Shown here: positions 35,556 to 43,153 of the stretch, piece by piece | Layout: every line of letters starts with the position of its first letter | How positions within the stretch are numbered: position 1 is the first letter of the stretch | DNA from: Eubacteriales bacterium | GTDB taxonomy: Bacteria; Bacillota; Clostridia; Lachnospirales; Lachnospiraceae | DNA length: 64,000 nt | Direction: 5' to 3' | Assembly: GCA_030536555.1 (NCBI GenBank) | Contig: JAUNPU010000021.1 | Span: 1 to 64,000 of the forward strand | The notes under the pieces: model-generated | Told to the model about the DNA's origin: nothing | Databases searched by the model: none | Seen by the model: only the letters and a program-made list of their open reading frames with translations | Position numbers and translations under genes: made by a program

Positions 35556-36998
35556 ATGACAGAGGAGAAGAAGGCGGCGGTGGCCGTCATTGATGAGAAG
35601 GCGGAGCTGATTGGCCATGTGGCGGATCGGATCTGGGAGTTTGCGGAGCTGTCCTTGCAGGAGGAGCAGTCTGCAAAGCTGTACTGCGAGGTGCTGGAGC
35701 AGGAAGGATTTCAGGTGGAGAAGGGAGTCTGTGGCATCGACACGGCATTTTCCGCGAGCTACGGAAGCGGACGCCCGGTGATCGGCATTCTGGCAGAGTA
35801 TGATGCGCTGTCCGGGCTGTCTCAGGTGGCTGGAAAGCTGGAGCAGCAGGAGCGGGTGCCGGGTGCCTGCGGTCACGGCTGCGGACACAATATTCTGGGC
35901 GCAGGTGCACTGGCGGCGGCGCTGGGGGTGAAGGCTTATCTGGAGCAGAATCCCATGTCCGGCACGGTGGTGCTGTATGGCTGTCCCGGCGAGGAAGGCG
36001 GCGCATCCAAGGCATTTATGGCGCGGGACGGCGTGTGGAAAGATCTGGATGCGGCTCTGACCTGGCATCCGGAGGACGTCAATGAGGTGGCGACCGGCTC
36101 CACCAACTCCTGTATCCAGACCCAGTACAAGTTCACGGGAATCGCTTCCCACGCCTCCGGAGCACCGGAGAAGGGACGCAGCGCCCTGGATGCGGTGGAG
36201 CTGATGAACATCGGCGTCCAGTTCCTGCGGGAGCATATGAGCGACAAGGCGCGGGTGCATTATGCGATCACTGATGCAGGCGGACGCAGCGCCAATGTGG
36301 TGCAGCCGAGAGCCAGCGTCCTCTACATGGTGCGTTCCAACCATGTGGCTGAGGCGGTGGAGCTGCAGGCGCGGGTGGACCGGATTGCGGAGGGAGCGGC
36401 GCTGATGACGGACACCACCTTCGAGAAGCAGTTCATCGACGGACTTTCCGACACGGTCAGCAACTTCACGCTGGAGCAGGTGCTTTACGACAACTATCAG
36501 GAGCTGGGCGTTCCAACCTACACCGAGGAGGAGTACGCATTTGCAGACCGGCTGGCAGAGACCTATCAGGGAAATGACCGGGTTCCGGGATTTGCGGCAG
36601 CCAATGACGAGGCGGCACGGGAGCAGGTGATGGAGATGCAGCGGAAGGTGGGACACAAGATGAATGCCTTCCTGGCACCGCTCTACAAGGGAGAATCCTT
36701 CCGCGCAGGTTCCACGGATGTGGGCGATGTGAGCTGGCTGACTCCCACAGCGCAGATTCATGTGGCATCCTGGCCAAATGGCTGCCCGGGACACAGCTGG
36801 CAGAACGTGTCCTGCGACGGCACGGACATCGGACGGAAGGCGGCAGTTCATGCAGGCAAGGTGCTGGCGGCGGCTTCCATCGATCTGCTGAACAGCCCGG
36901 ATGTGCTGGCGGCGGCGCGGGCGGAGTTTGAGAAGCGGACCGCATCCGGCTATGTGTGCCCGATTCCGGCGGACGCGGTGCCGGTTGTGCCGGACTAA
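35556..36998 (+). CDS. M20 family amidohydrolase, AbgB-like
   Basis: The 480-residue zinc peptidase has GACGHGCGHNILGAGALAAALG and CPGEEGGASKAFM as metal-binding segments. AALTWHPEDVNEV and a dimerisation domain (FTGIASHASGAPEKGRSALDAVELMN) follow, and DVGDVSWLTPTAQIHVASW lies near the end. This is the AbgB/p-aminobenzoyl-glutamate hydrolase type. It lies 78 bp after the amino-acid ABC ATPase in the same direction, so it likely hydrolyses an acylated amino acid or dipeptide taken up by that transporter (inference). A terminator follows at 37071-37100. Confidence 0.87.
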   Translation: MTEEKKAAVAVIDEKAELIGHVADRIWEFAELSLQEEQSAKLYCEVLEQEGFQVEKGVCGIDTAFSASYGSGRPVIGILAEYDALSGLSQVAGKLEQQERVPGACGHGCGHNILGAGALAAALGVKAYLEQNPMSGTVVLYGCPGEEGGASKAFMARDGVWKDLDAALTWHPEDVNEVATGSTNSCIQTQYKFTGIASHASGAPEKGRSALDAVELMNIGVQFLREHMSDKARVHYAITDAGGRSANVVQPRASVLYMVRSNHVAEAVELQARVDRIAEGAALMTDTTFEKQFIDGLSDTVSNFTLEQVLYDNYQELGVPTYTEEEYAFADRLAETYQGNDRVPGFAAANDEAAREQVMEMQRKVGHKMNAFLAPLYKGESFRAGSTDVGDVSWLTPTAQIHVASWPNGCPGHSWQNVSCDGTDIGRKAAVHAGKVLAAASIDLLNSPDVLAAARAEFEKRTASGYVCPIPADAVPVVPD

Positions 36999-37070
36999 AG
37001 GTCGGCTGACAGCGGCGCAGAATGTGGCAGATTTCCTTATTTTTAGAAAGAGTTTATAAAGATTTAAGCG

Positions 37071-37100
37071 AGCGAGGGTTTAAAAGCCCTCGCTTTTGTT
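37071..37100 (+). terminator. Rho-independent terminator before ftsH
   Basis: AGCGAGGG pairs with CCCTCGCT across an 8-nt loop, followed by TTTTGTT. TATACT at 37102-37107, immediately downstream, could be the ftsH -10, placing its -35 inside the hairpin. Confidence 0.85.
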
Positions 37101-37138
37101 GTATACTAGAACAGAGATTTCACGGAAGGAGAATGAGT

Positions 37139-39184
37139 ATGGGAGTAAAGGACGAGGAACCGAAACAACCAAATAAGAAGATATTTTACTACTATGGCAT
37201 CGTGCTGCTGATCACCATGGCGCTGAATATGCTGGTGATGCCCATGATCGAGTCAAAGATGCACCCGGTCATCGAGGTAAGCTACGATGAGTTTTTGAAA
37301 ATGGTGGACAGCGGTGCCGTGACAGGCGTTGAGATCACCGATGATCAGGTGATATTCTGGCAGGATACGGAGGTGGAGACCTTCGGCGGCATGAAGGCGA
37401 CCAACCGCCAGCAGTACAAGACCGGTCTGTGGCCGGATGATACTCTGGGGCAGCGGCTGTTTGACAAGGGCGTGACCTTTGGAAAATATGTTCCGGCAAA
37501 GCCGACGGTGCTGCAGAACCTGATCGTCAACTGGGTGCTGCCGATTCTGATGTTCCTGGCAATCGGTCAGATCTTAAGCCGGATGATGATGAAGAAGATG
37601 GGCGGCATGGGCAATGCTATGACATTTGGCAAGTCCAACGCCAAGATCTATGCGGAGACTGAGACCGGTATGACCTTTGCGGATGTTGCCGGTGAGGAGG
37701 AAGCCAAGGAAGCGCTGAAGGAGATCGTGGACTTCCTGCATAATCCCCAGAAGTATGCGGATATCGGTGCATCCCTGCCCAAGGGCGCACTGCTTGTGGG
37801 ACCGCCCGGAACCGGTAAGACACTGCTGGCGAAGGCGGTGGCTGGTGAGGCACATGTGCCGTTCTTCTCCATATCCGGTTCGGAGTTCGTGGAGATGTTC
37901 GTGGGCATGGGTGCGGCGAAGGTTCGTGACCTGTTCAAGCAGGCCAATGAGAAAGCACCCTGTATCGTGTTCATCGACGAGATCGATACCATCGGTAAGA
38001 AGCGTGACGGCAGCGGATTCTCCGGCAATGACGAGCGGGAGCAGACCTTGAACCAGCTGCTGACGGAGATGGACGGCTTTGACGGCAAGAAGGGCGTGGT
38101 GATTCTGGCGGCGACCAACCGTCCGGATTCCTTAGACCAGGCGCTGCTTCGTCCGGGCCGGTTTGACCGCCGGATTCCGGTGGAGCTGCCGGACTTAAAG
38201 GGACGTATTGCAATCCTGAAGGTACATGCCAAGAAGGTGAAGCTGTCCAGCAATGTGGATTTTGACGCCATCGGACGGGCGACAGCCGGAGCCAGCGGCG
38301 CGGAGCTTGCCAACATCATCAACGAGGGCGCCCTGCGGGCGGTTCGCCAGGGACGCACGGTTGTGGGACAGGCTGACTTGGAGGAGAGTGTTGAGGTGGT
38401 CATCGCCGGATACCAGCGCAAGGATGCGGCGGTTTCCATGCAGGAGAAGCGGATCGTGGCTTACCACGAGGTGGGACATGCGCTGGTGGCAGCCATGCAG
38501 AGCCACAGCGCTCCGGTCCACAAGATCACCATCATTCCCAGAACCTCCGGTGCTCTGGGCTATACCATGCAGGTGGAGGCCGGCGAGCGGTTCCTGATGA
38601 GCAAGGAGGAGGCGCTGGACAAGATCGCCACCTTTACCGGCGGTCGTGCGGCGGAGGAGTTCATGTTCGGCTCCATCACCACCGGCGCAGCCAACGATAT
38701 CGAGCAGGCGACCAAGATCGCCCGCGCCATGGTAACCCGGTACGGCATGAGCAGCCAGTTCGGCATGGTGGCGCTGGAGACGGTAACCAACCAGTATCTG
38801 GGAGGCGACACCTCCATGGTATGCGCACCGGAGACGGCACGGCTGGTGGATCAGGAAGTCATCCGGATCGTGGGCGAGCAGTATGAGAAGGCTATGGGAA
38901 TTCTGAAGGCCAATGCCGGGAAGCTCAACGAGATTTCGGCGTACCTGCTGGAGCGGGAGACCATCACCGGGGAGGAGTTTATGGAGATTCTGGACCGGGG
39001 AGGGGAAGCCGAGGCAGATGGAAAGGCGGAGACTGCGGTGGAGCCGGAGGCGGTGGCTGAGGTGAAGACGTCGGCGGAGCCGGAGGCGGTGGCTGAGGTG
39101 AAGACATCGGTGGAGCCGGAGCAGATGGCTGAGGCAGAGTCGGAGCAGGCGCCGGGGACGAAGGCGGAAGACGCAGAAGTTTAG
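37139..39184 (+). CDS. ftsH: ATP-dependent zinc metalloprotease FtsH
   Basis: The 681-residue membrane protease has two N-terminal helices (about 14-36 and 120-140) around an extracellular domain. An AAA module follows with GPPGTGKT (about 221-228), IVFIDEIDTIG and RPGRFDRRI. The protease domain has YHEVGHALVAAM (HEXXH near 443). It degrades membrane and short-lived soluble proteins. ATG 37139 follows GGAAGGAGA at proper spacing; the longer frame crosses the upstream terminator. The last ~70 residues are an acidic tail with a 12-residue repeat unusual for FtsH. Confidence 0.95.
   Translation: MGVKDEEPKQPNKKIFYYYGIVLLITMALNMLVMPMIESKMHPVIEVSYDEFLKMVDSGAVTGVEITDDQVIFWQDTEVETFGGMKATNRQQYKTGLWPDDTLGQRLFDKGVTFGKYVPAKPTVLQNLIVNWVLPILMFLAIGQILSRMMMKKMGGMGNAMTFGKSNAKIYAETETGMTFADVAGEEEAKEALKEIVDFLHNPQKYADIGASLPKGALLVGPPGTGKTLLAKAVAGEAHVPFFSISGSEFVEMFVGMGAAKVRDLFKQANEKAPCIVFIDEIDTIGKKRDGSGFSGNDEREQTLNQLLTEMDGFDGKKGVVILAATNRPDSLDQALLRPGRFDRRIPVELPDLKGRIAILKVHAKKVKLSSNVDFDAIGRATAGASGAELANIINEGALRAVRQGRTVVGQADLEESVEVVIAGYQRKDAAVSMQEKRIVAYHEVGHALVAAMQSHSAPVHKITIIPRTSGALGYTMQVEAGERFLMSKEEALDKIATFTGGRAAEEFMFGSITTGAANDIEQATKIARAMVTRYGMSSQFGMVALETVTNQYLGGDTSMVCAPETARLVDQEVIRIVGEQYEKAMGILKANAGKLNEISAYLLERETITGEEFMEILDRGGEAEADGKAETAVEPEAVAEVKTSAEPEAVAEVKTSVEPEQMAEAESEQAPGTKAEDAEV
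39041..39123 (+). repeat. Tandem 36-bp repeat in the ftsH tail
   Basis: Units of 36 bp at 39041 and 39077, plus a partial third, encode EPEAVAEVKTS(A/V). The DNA units are nearly identical, so repeat number may vary. Confidence 0.85.
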
Positions 39185-39192
39185 GATAATTG

Positions 39193-39245
39193 AAGGAGCG
39201 TTACATGATTATGTTGAAGGATGATCGTGTAAGGCTCCTTTTTGT
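39193..39245 (+). terminator. Rho-independent terminator of ftsH
   Basis: AAGGAGCGTTACA faces TGTAAGGCTCCTT with a long loop, followed by TTTTTGTG. Confidence 0.8.
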
Positions 39246-39284
39246 GTGATATACATAAAGGGGGGGCATATGGTGAAGGGGTAC

Positions 39285-39534
39285 GCCATGAAGCAGGCTG
39301 ACAGAAGCCGTCACTCCGGTTCTCTTATCGGAAGTTGCTAAGCGTTCATTCTGCCTGCGTAACTGCCGCGGGTAACTCGGAAATGTACTTGATGTACATT
39401 CCCTCAGACAGGTACCCGCTAAAAATCCCGTCCGGTAAACGGGATTTTTACAGTTACTCCGGCAGCCTGAACGCCAACCAACTTCTCGATTCGTTCACAT
39501 GTCGTTCCTTGCTTCTGCCAGCCTGCTTCATGGC
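39285..39534 (-). ncRNA. Large structured RNA-like element A
   Basis: This ~250-nt segment folds on itself. Ends 39285-39308 and 39511-39534 are complementary over 24 nt with one exception, which is G-U on the minus strand. Inner stems on the minus strand are GAAGTTG/CAACTTC, GCGTTCA/TGAACGC, CTGCC/GGCAG and GTAACTG/CAGTTAC. Enclosed are a hairpin AAAAATCCCGT/ACGGGATTTTT and a second arm GCGGGTA/TACCCGC holding GGAATGTAC/GTACATTTCC. Element B at 39637-39863 has the same stem order with different bases that remain paired. No credible gene overlaps. Strand is assigned from G-U polarity. The type is inference. Confidence 0.6.
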
Positions 39535-39551
39535 TGTGTACTGGCTTCACT

Positions 39552-39584
39552 ATGTGCATACCATGTGCGTACAATATGCGTACA
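39552..39584. repeat. Three contiguous 11-bp iterons between elements A and B
   Basis: ATGTGCATACC, ATGTGCGTACA and ATATGCGTACA follow each other without gap, close to one helical turn each. A degenerate fourth unit (AAGCGCACACT) follows. They lie in the 102-bp spacer between the two divergent structured elements, where promoters for both would be expected. Confidence 0.65.
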
Positions 39585-39636
39585 AAGCGCACACTATGTA
39601 TATATCTGCTCGGCAGTTGTGGTTATGTGTATTTAT

Positions 39637-39863
39637 GGGGGACAGAGGTTCCGGGCGACATAGAGCGAGTTTCGCAACTGGTTGGTGTTCAGCATGCCGG
39701 AGCAGGTGTGAAATTTCCGTTTTCCATACGGGAATTTCAGTGGGACCTGTTTGAGAAAATGTACATCAGTACATTTTCGAGTTGTCCCACGGCAGCTGCG
39801 CAGGCATGATGGACGCTTACCAGTTGCCAACGCAGCGACCAGGAGCCGGAACCTCTGTCCCCC
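39637..39863 (+). ncRNA. Large structured RNA-like element B, divergent homologue of A
   Basis: The ~227-nt element is bounded by GGGGGACAGAGGTTCCGG (39637-39654) and its perfect complement (39846-39863). Inside are CAACTGG/CCAGTTG, GTGTTC/GGACGC (two U-G pairs on the plus strand) and CATGCC/GGCATG. A 12-bp hairpin TGAAATTTCCGT/ACGGGAATTTCA has one U-G, and the arm GTGGGAC/GTCCCAC encloses GAAAATGTAC/GTACATTTTC. Relative to A, paired positions change together (GCGGGTA/TACCCGC to GTGGGAC/GTCCCAC), and the loop CCTGT.TGAG is kept. All wobble pairs favour the plus strand as RNA. It ends 31 bp before the convergent acyltransferase stop. Confidence 0.6.
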
Positions 39864-39894
39864 CGCCTCGTCGCGTACCAGACAAGCACACTCT

Positions 39895-41148
39895 TTAAAA
39901 CAACCGCTTCCCCCCCGGAATCTTCCGCCCAATCCAGATAATCCAGCAGGCAATCCTCACAACAAGCAGGCTTTCCACCAGATTCAGCAGCCATCCATTG
40001 TACTGTGACAGCGGTTCAAACAGCACAGGTCGTAACAGGAAAATCAATGGAATGTGCAGGTAAAAGATGCCCAGAGTGGAGGTACCGACGGTGTCGGCGA
40101 ACCATACCAGAGGGCAGAAGCGCTTCCGGGGTGTCTGCCCGGCATGGTCGATTTGTTCCTGGGGTGTCGGTTCAGCCGGGGCGGAATGCTTTCTGAGCGT
40201 CTGCCCGGCAGGACAAATCCACCGGTTCCAGTTTTGGGTTACAAGCAGGAACATTCCGCAGGCCAGCAGCATGGTGGACACCCAGTAGTAGGCGCTGGTG
40301 ATGTGAAGTCCCTGCCAGCGGAAGGTGCCGCTTTGCAGGTATTTGATCAGAACCAGGCCGCCCAGACCGGCTGCCATCATAAGGCAGGGAGTGAGGAGCG
40401 GGTGGTGGCGGAGACCGTGCAGTTTAGTGGACGGGGACTCTGCCAGCCGCGGTTCTCGACATTTTGTCCGCTGCGGTTCTTGACATATCGTCATCCGCTT
40501 TTCCTGATATTCCATCAGCACTGCTCCCAGCATGTAGTACAGCATATAGTTGGAGTAGCGGAAGCTGAAGGGGCTGATCTCTGCAAATGCGGAGACTTCC
40601 CAGGGTCCTTTGCCGGTCAGCCGGGCAATCAGTGCAAACAGCAGGTTTCCGTCTGCAACAAGCTGATTGAACAGGAACATCAGCGCCATCAGGTAGTAAG
40701 CCAGCTTCCGGTGCTCATCCATGCAGAGCTTCAGGACCGGAGCCAGCAGCATCACCGTGAGCATGGCGTCCATGAACCAGAAGTGGGAGGTCTCCACGCC
40801 GTCCAGCGACTGAAACAGGAACAGATAGGACAGCAGGGGGCGCAGGGAGCCGGACAGTGGTGCGCCAAGGTGGTGGTAGATGAGCAGATAAATGATCCGC
40901 CAGGCAACCATCACCAGATAGAACCGAATCGTCCGCCGGATATGCTTCTCCATGGAAAAGCGCTGCCGGAAGAACAGAGCGCCGGACACCAGGAAGAAGC
41001 AGGGCACGGCAGCGCCGCAGAGCAGCATGAAGATGCTGTCCGCAATACTTGCCGGATTCAGCTGAACATTATGAAAACAAACAACCAAAAGAATCGCAAC
41101 GGCTTTCAGAAAATCGAGAGCGCGGTCGCGGCTTTTCTGTTCTGACAT
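39895..41148 (-). CDS. Acyltransferase family 3 membrane protein
   Basis: The 417-residue protein has about ten membrane helices and the acyltransferase-3 opening RDRALDFLKAVAILLVVCFHNVQLNP, where the conserved His lies in the first helix. These enzymes O-acetylate cell-surface sugars or peptidoglycan. Two extended hydrophilic loops contain repeated short motifs (CREPQRTKCREPRLAE; PAGQTLRKH and HAGQTPRKR), which suggest local slippage duplications. The start has ACAGGAGG. The stop lies close to structured element B. Confidence 0.87.
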   Translation of the reverse strand: MSEQKSRDRALDFLKAVAILLVVCFHNVQLNPASIADSIFMLLCGAAVPCFFLVSGALFFRQRFSMEKHIRRTIRFYLVMVAWRIIYLLIYHHLGAPLSGSLRPLLSYLFLFQSLDGVETSHFWFMDAMLTVMLLAPVLKLCMDEHRKLAYYLMALMFLFNQLVADGNLLFALIARLTGKGPWEVSAFAEISPFSFRYSNYMLYYMLGAVLMEYQEKRMTICQEPQRTKCREPRLAESPSTKLHGLRHHPLLTPCLMMAAGLGGLVLIKYLQSGTFRWQGLHITSAYYWVSTMLLACGMFLLVTQNWNRWICPAGQTLRKHSAPAEPTPQEQIDHAGQTPRKRFCPLVWFADTVGTSTLGIFYLHIPLIFLLRPVLFEPLSQYNGWLLNLVESLLVVRIACWIIWIGRKIPGGKRLF

Positions 41149-41303
41149 AAGAGCCTCCTGTGGGATGTAAAGTCTTGTGTAGCTGCTGAACGATGGCTTA
41201 CTACTGTTAAAATAGGGAGCAGTTACATTCTTACTACATATTGTAAGGGACAGCCCTGCGGATGTAAAGCTTCAATTATTGCTGGCGTATAGGACTACCT
41301 GTT

Positions 41304-42272
41304 TTATTGCCCGGCCTTCTTGAATTTTTCCAGTCTGTAATGCTGTTCTTCATCCAGCTCCATAACTCCATTTTTATAATCATATCCAAACTTTCTGTAA
41401 AATTCAGCTGCCGTAATAGACGCAGGTATCTCAACACGAGTTGCTCTTATGTAAAATGGATCCTGTTCCAATGTATGTATGATTTTTCTTCCAATACCCT
41501 TTCCATGAAATTCCGGCAGAACAAAAACGGTCAGCAAAATGCTTTCTGTTTCACTTCCCCAAAAGCTTGAAATGGAACCTGTGCCAATGATCATACCATT
41601 CCATTCAAAAACATACATATGCGCATAGCTGGCAATGTTCAGAACCTTCCCGGAATCATAAACCTTTGCAAGTTCCTCCATAGCTGCTATTCCATAATCC
41701 TTACTGTTGACCTCTAAAAAGTTCCTTACAATAAGCCTGCTGACCTCATCTGCATCTTCTTCTCTGAATCTTCGCACACGAATACAGTTTCTTACATAAT
41801 TGATCAATGTCATATTCTCATTTACTACTGTATCATCACCAACCCTGATAAAACCGCATTTTTCGTATAAATGACAAAGGCCTGTTTCCTGTTTAATTGT
41901 ATCTAAACGCCATTCTATTGTATTTGGATAATTATAAAATAGTTGTTCTATCACCTTACTTGCAATCCCTTTATTTTGAAATTTGGGAATTATGAAAATT
42001 GGAGCTATCCAATTAACATGTTCATACACCGTTTTACGCTGATGCCACCTAACTCTCACACCCCCAATTTTTTCTCCATTAAATATAATGAAGTAGAAAT
42101 CAGAATTCTCCTCTGTAATCTTCTCAACTATTCTTTCAAGACTTTCTTTCGCTGGACTTGTTTTCTCATCTTGATATTTTTCATATAATGGCATAAACGC
42201 TTCTACCTGTAGTCTATGCAAACATTTCGCTTCCTCTTTTGTTGCCAATTTCAATTCAATTAAATTATTCAT
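41304..42272 (-). CDS. Tandem GNAT-domain acetyltransferase
   Basis: The 322-residue protein contains two GNAT domains. The first (1-160) has WIAPIFIIPKFQNKGIASKVIEQLF and LYEKCGFIRVG. The second (165-322) has LLTVFVLPEFHGKGIGRKIIHTLE and FYRKFGYDYKNGVMELD. Both CoA loops (Q/H-x-x-G-x-G/A) look intact. The DNA is AT-rich and unlike the neighbours, suggesting acquisition. ATG 42272 is used because GAAGAGGTG precedes it; the frame to 42311 runs into the terminator upstream. That terminator between promoter region and ribosome site implies attenuation, as in some drug-inducible acetyltransferases. Confidence 0.82.
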   Translation of the reverse strand: MNNLIELKLATKEEAKCLHRLQVEAFMPLYEKYQDEKTSPAKESLERIVEKITEENSDFYFIIFNGEKIGGVRVRWHQRKTVYEHVNWIAPIFIIPKFQNKGIASKVIEQLFYNYPNTIEWRLDTIKQETGLCHLYEKCGFIRVGDDTVVNENMTLINYVRNCIRVRRFREEDADEVSRLIVRNFLEVNSKDYGIAAMEELAKVYDSGKVLNIASYAHMYVFEWNGMIIGTGSISSFWGSETESILLTVFVLPEFHGKGIGRKIIHTLEQDPFYIRATRVEIPASITAAEFYRKFGYDYKNGVMELDEEQHYRLEKFKKAGQ

Positions 42273-42290
42273 TTCATGCACCTCTTCCAC

Positions 42291-42328
42291 AAAAAAAATC
42301 GCACCAAACATTCATTGTCCAGTGCGAT
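42291..42328 (-). terminator. Leader terminator (attenuator candidate) of the tandem GNAT gene
   Basis: On the minus strand ATCGCAC and GTGCGAT form a stem around a 17-nt loop, followed by TTTTTTTT and, within 20 bp, the ribosome site of the GNAT gene. TATAAT on the minus strand about 20 nt upstream of the hairpin would place the transcript start just before it. The upstream minus-strand DNA (42329-42500) has no gene that this could terminate. Confidence 0.75.
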
Positions 42329-42639
42329 AATTCCAATTTAAGATGCAATTATATATAATACATCACTTACATTCTGGTTTTATGCACTAGACGAAAAGAC
42401 CTGCTGTCTATAAACTAATGCACGAACCCTGCAAAGCTTATAGATAAGTACGTCTGTAATACATGTACATATCACGATTTGAATGTAAGTTCTGATTCAT
42501 TTGTATACTCTCCCTGTAAGTTTGTTTTTTACAATATCACCTTTTTTTACCTGTGTCAACAGACTATTCTTAGTTTAAGCGTCAACGGACTGTTGCGGTA
42601 TATGCCAGCGCTGACACATCGCAGATTTTGGCATGGATT

Positions 42640-42914
42640 TTGGACAATAAATGGCAAAATCCTAAAAAATTGTCCAAAGACACGAGGGATAGCTTGATTT
42701 CCAACCGGAAAACAGGGTTTTACGAGGCTGTTTGGACAATTAATGCCGGATTCCATAGAAAATTATCCAAAAATCCAGGAATTTTGGACAATGAAAGGGT
42801 GATTTGAAGAAAAATTGTCCAAAGTTATTTTTATGTCAACTGATTTGAACGTATAATCCATGTCTGCGCAGGTGGTTTGGACAATTTTTTGAAATTCCAC
42901 TGAAAATTGTCCAA
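42640..42914. repeat. Array of four TTGGACAAT palindromes, copy 2
   Basis: Palindromes at 42640-42677, 42732-42770, 42784-42822 and 42877-42914 have the same length and end motifs as those at 17337-17601. Start distances are 92, 52 and 93 bp; the first two equal copy 1. The spacer between units 2 and 3 (AAATCC.GGAA core) is almost identical in both. After unit 3 lies TTTATGTCAAC, the reverse complement of GTTGACATAAA found just before unit 1 of copy 1. The 880-bp gap 42273-43153 holds no gene; direct repeats GTCAAC(A/G)GACT occur at about 42556 and 42581. Confidence 0.85.
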
Positions 42915-43075
42915 ATTAAAGTTCTGGGTGACTTCGAGACAGGGGATGTCTGACCGAAGGCCGGAAATCAGTAAAATGAAAGCAGGCAACAGCAGTGCCC
43001 CAGCGACCCCCACCAAACCTAAAAAATAATTTGCCTGACAAAAATAAATTTAGGGTCAAAAATAGATGAAATTGG

Positions 43076-43104
43076 TTGCAAATTCTGACAATTAGTGAGA
43101 TAAT
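43076..43104 (+). promoter_or_regulatory. Promoter of the BMP transporter operon
   Basis: TTGCAA at 43076-43081 and GATAAT at 43099-43104 have a 17-bp spacer; the start codon follows 50 bp later behind AAGGAGGAA. Confidence 0.65.
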
Positions 43105-43153
43105 TTATTAGTATATCAATTTTTGATTATTACATTTATAAGGAGGAACTATT

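Noticed and set aside
35130..36851. 573-codon minus-strand frame opposite the ABC ATPase and M20 gene
   Set aside because: Spans two solid plus-strand genes and has no ribosome site or recognisable motif.
37022..37138. N-terminal extension of FtsH
   Set aside because: The extension crosses a terminator and the likely promoter; ATG 37139 has proper ribosome-site spacing.
39335..39809. Overlapping open frames of 85-139 codons across the structured elements
   Set aside because: They start without ribosome sites, have Cys/Arg-rich composition and are explained by the hairpin arms; the covariation pattern is not codon-based.
40054..41145. Long open frame (363 codons) opposite the acyltransferase
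   Set aside because: It is antisense to a clear ten-helix acyltransferase and is rich in Gln/His, the typical mirror of membrane-protein codons.
42540..42640. tRNA or known riboswitch in the gap before the BMP operon
   Set aside because: No cloverleaf or conserved riboswitch core could be found; only direct repeats and the palindrome array.
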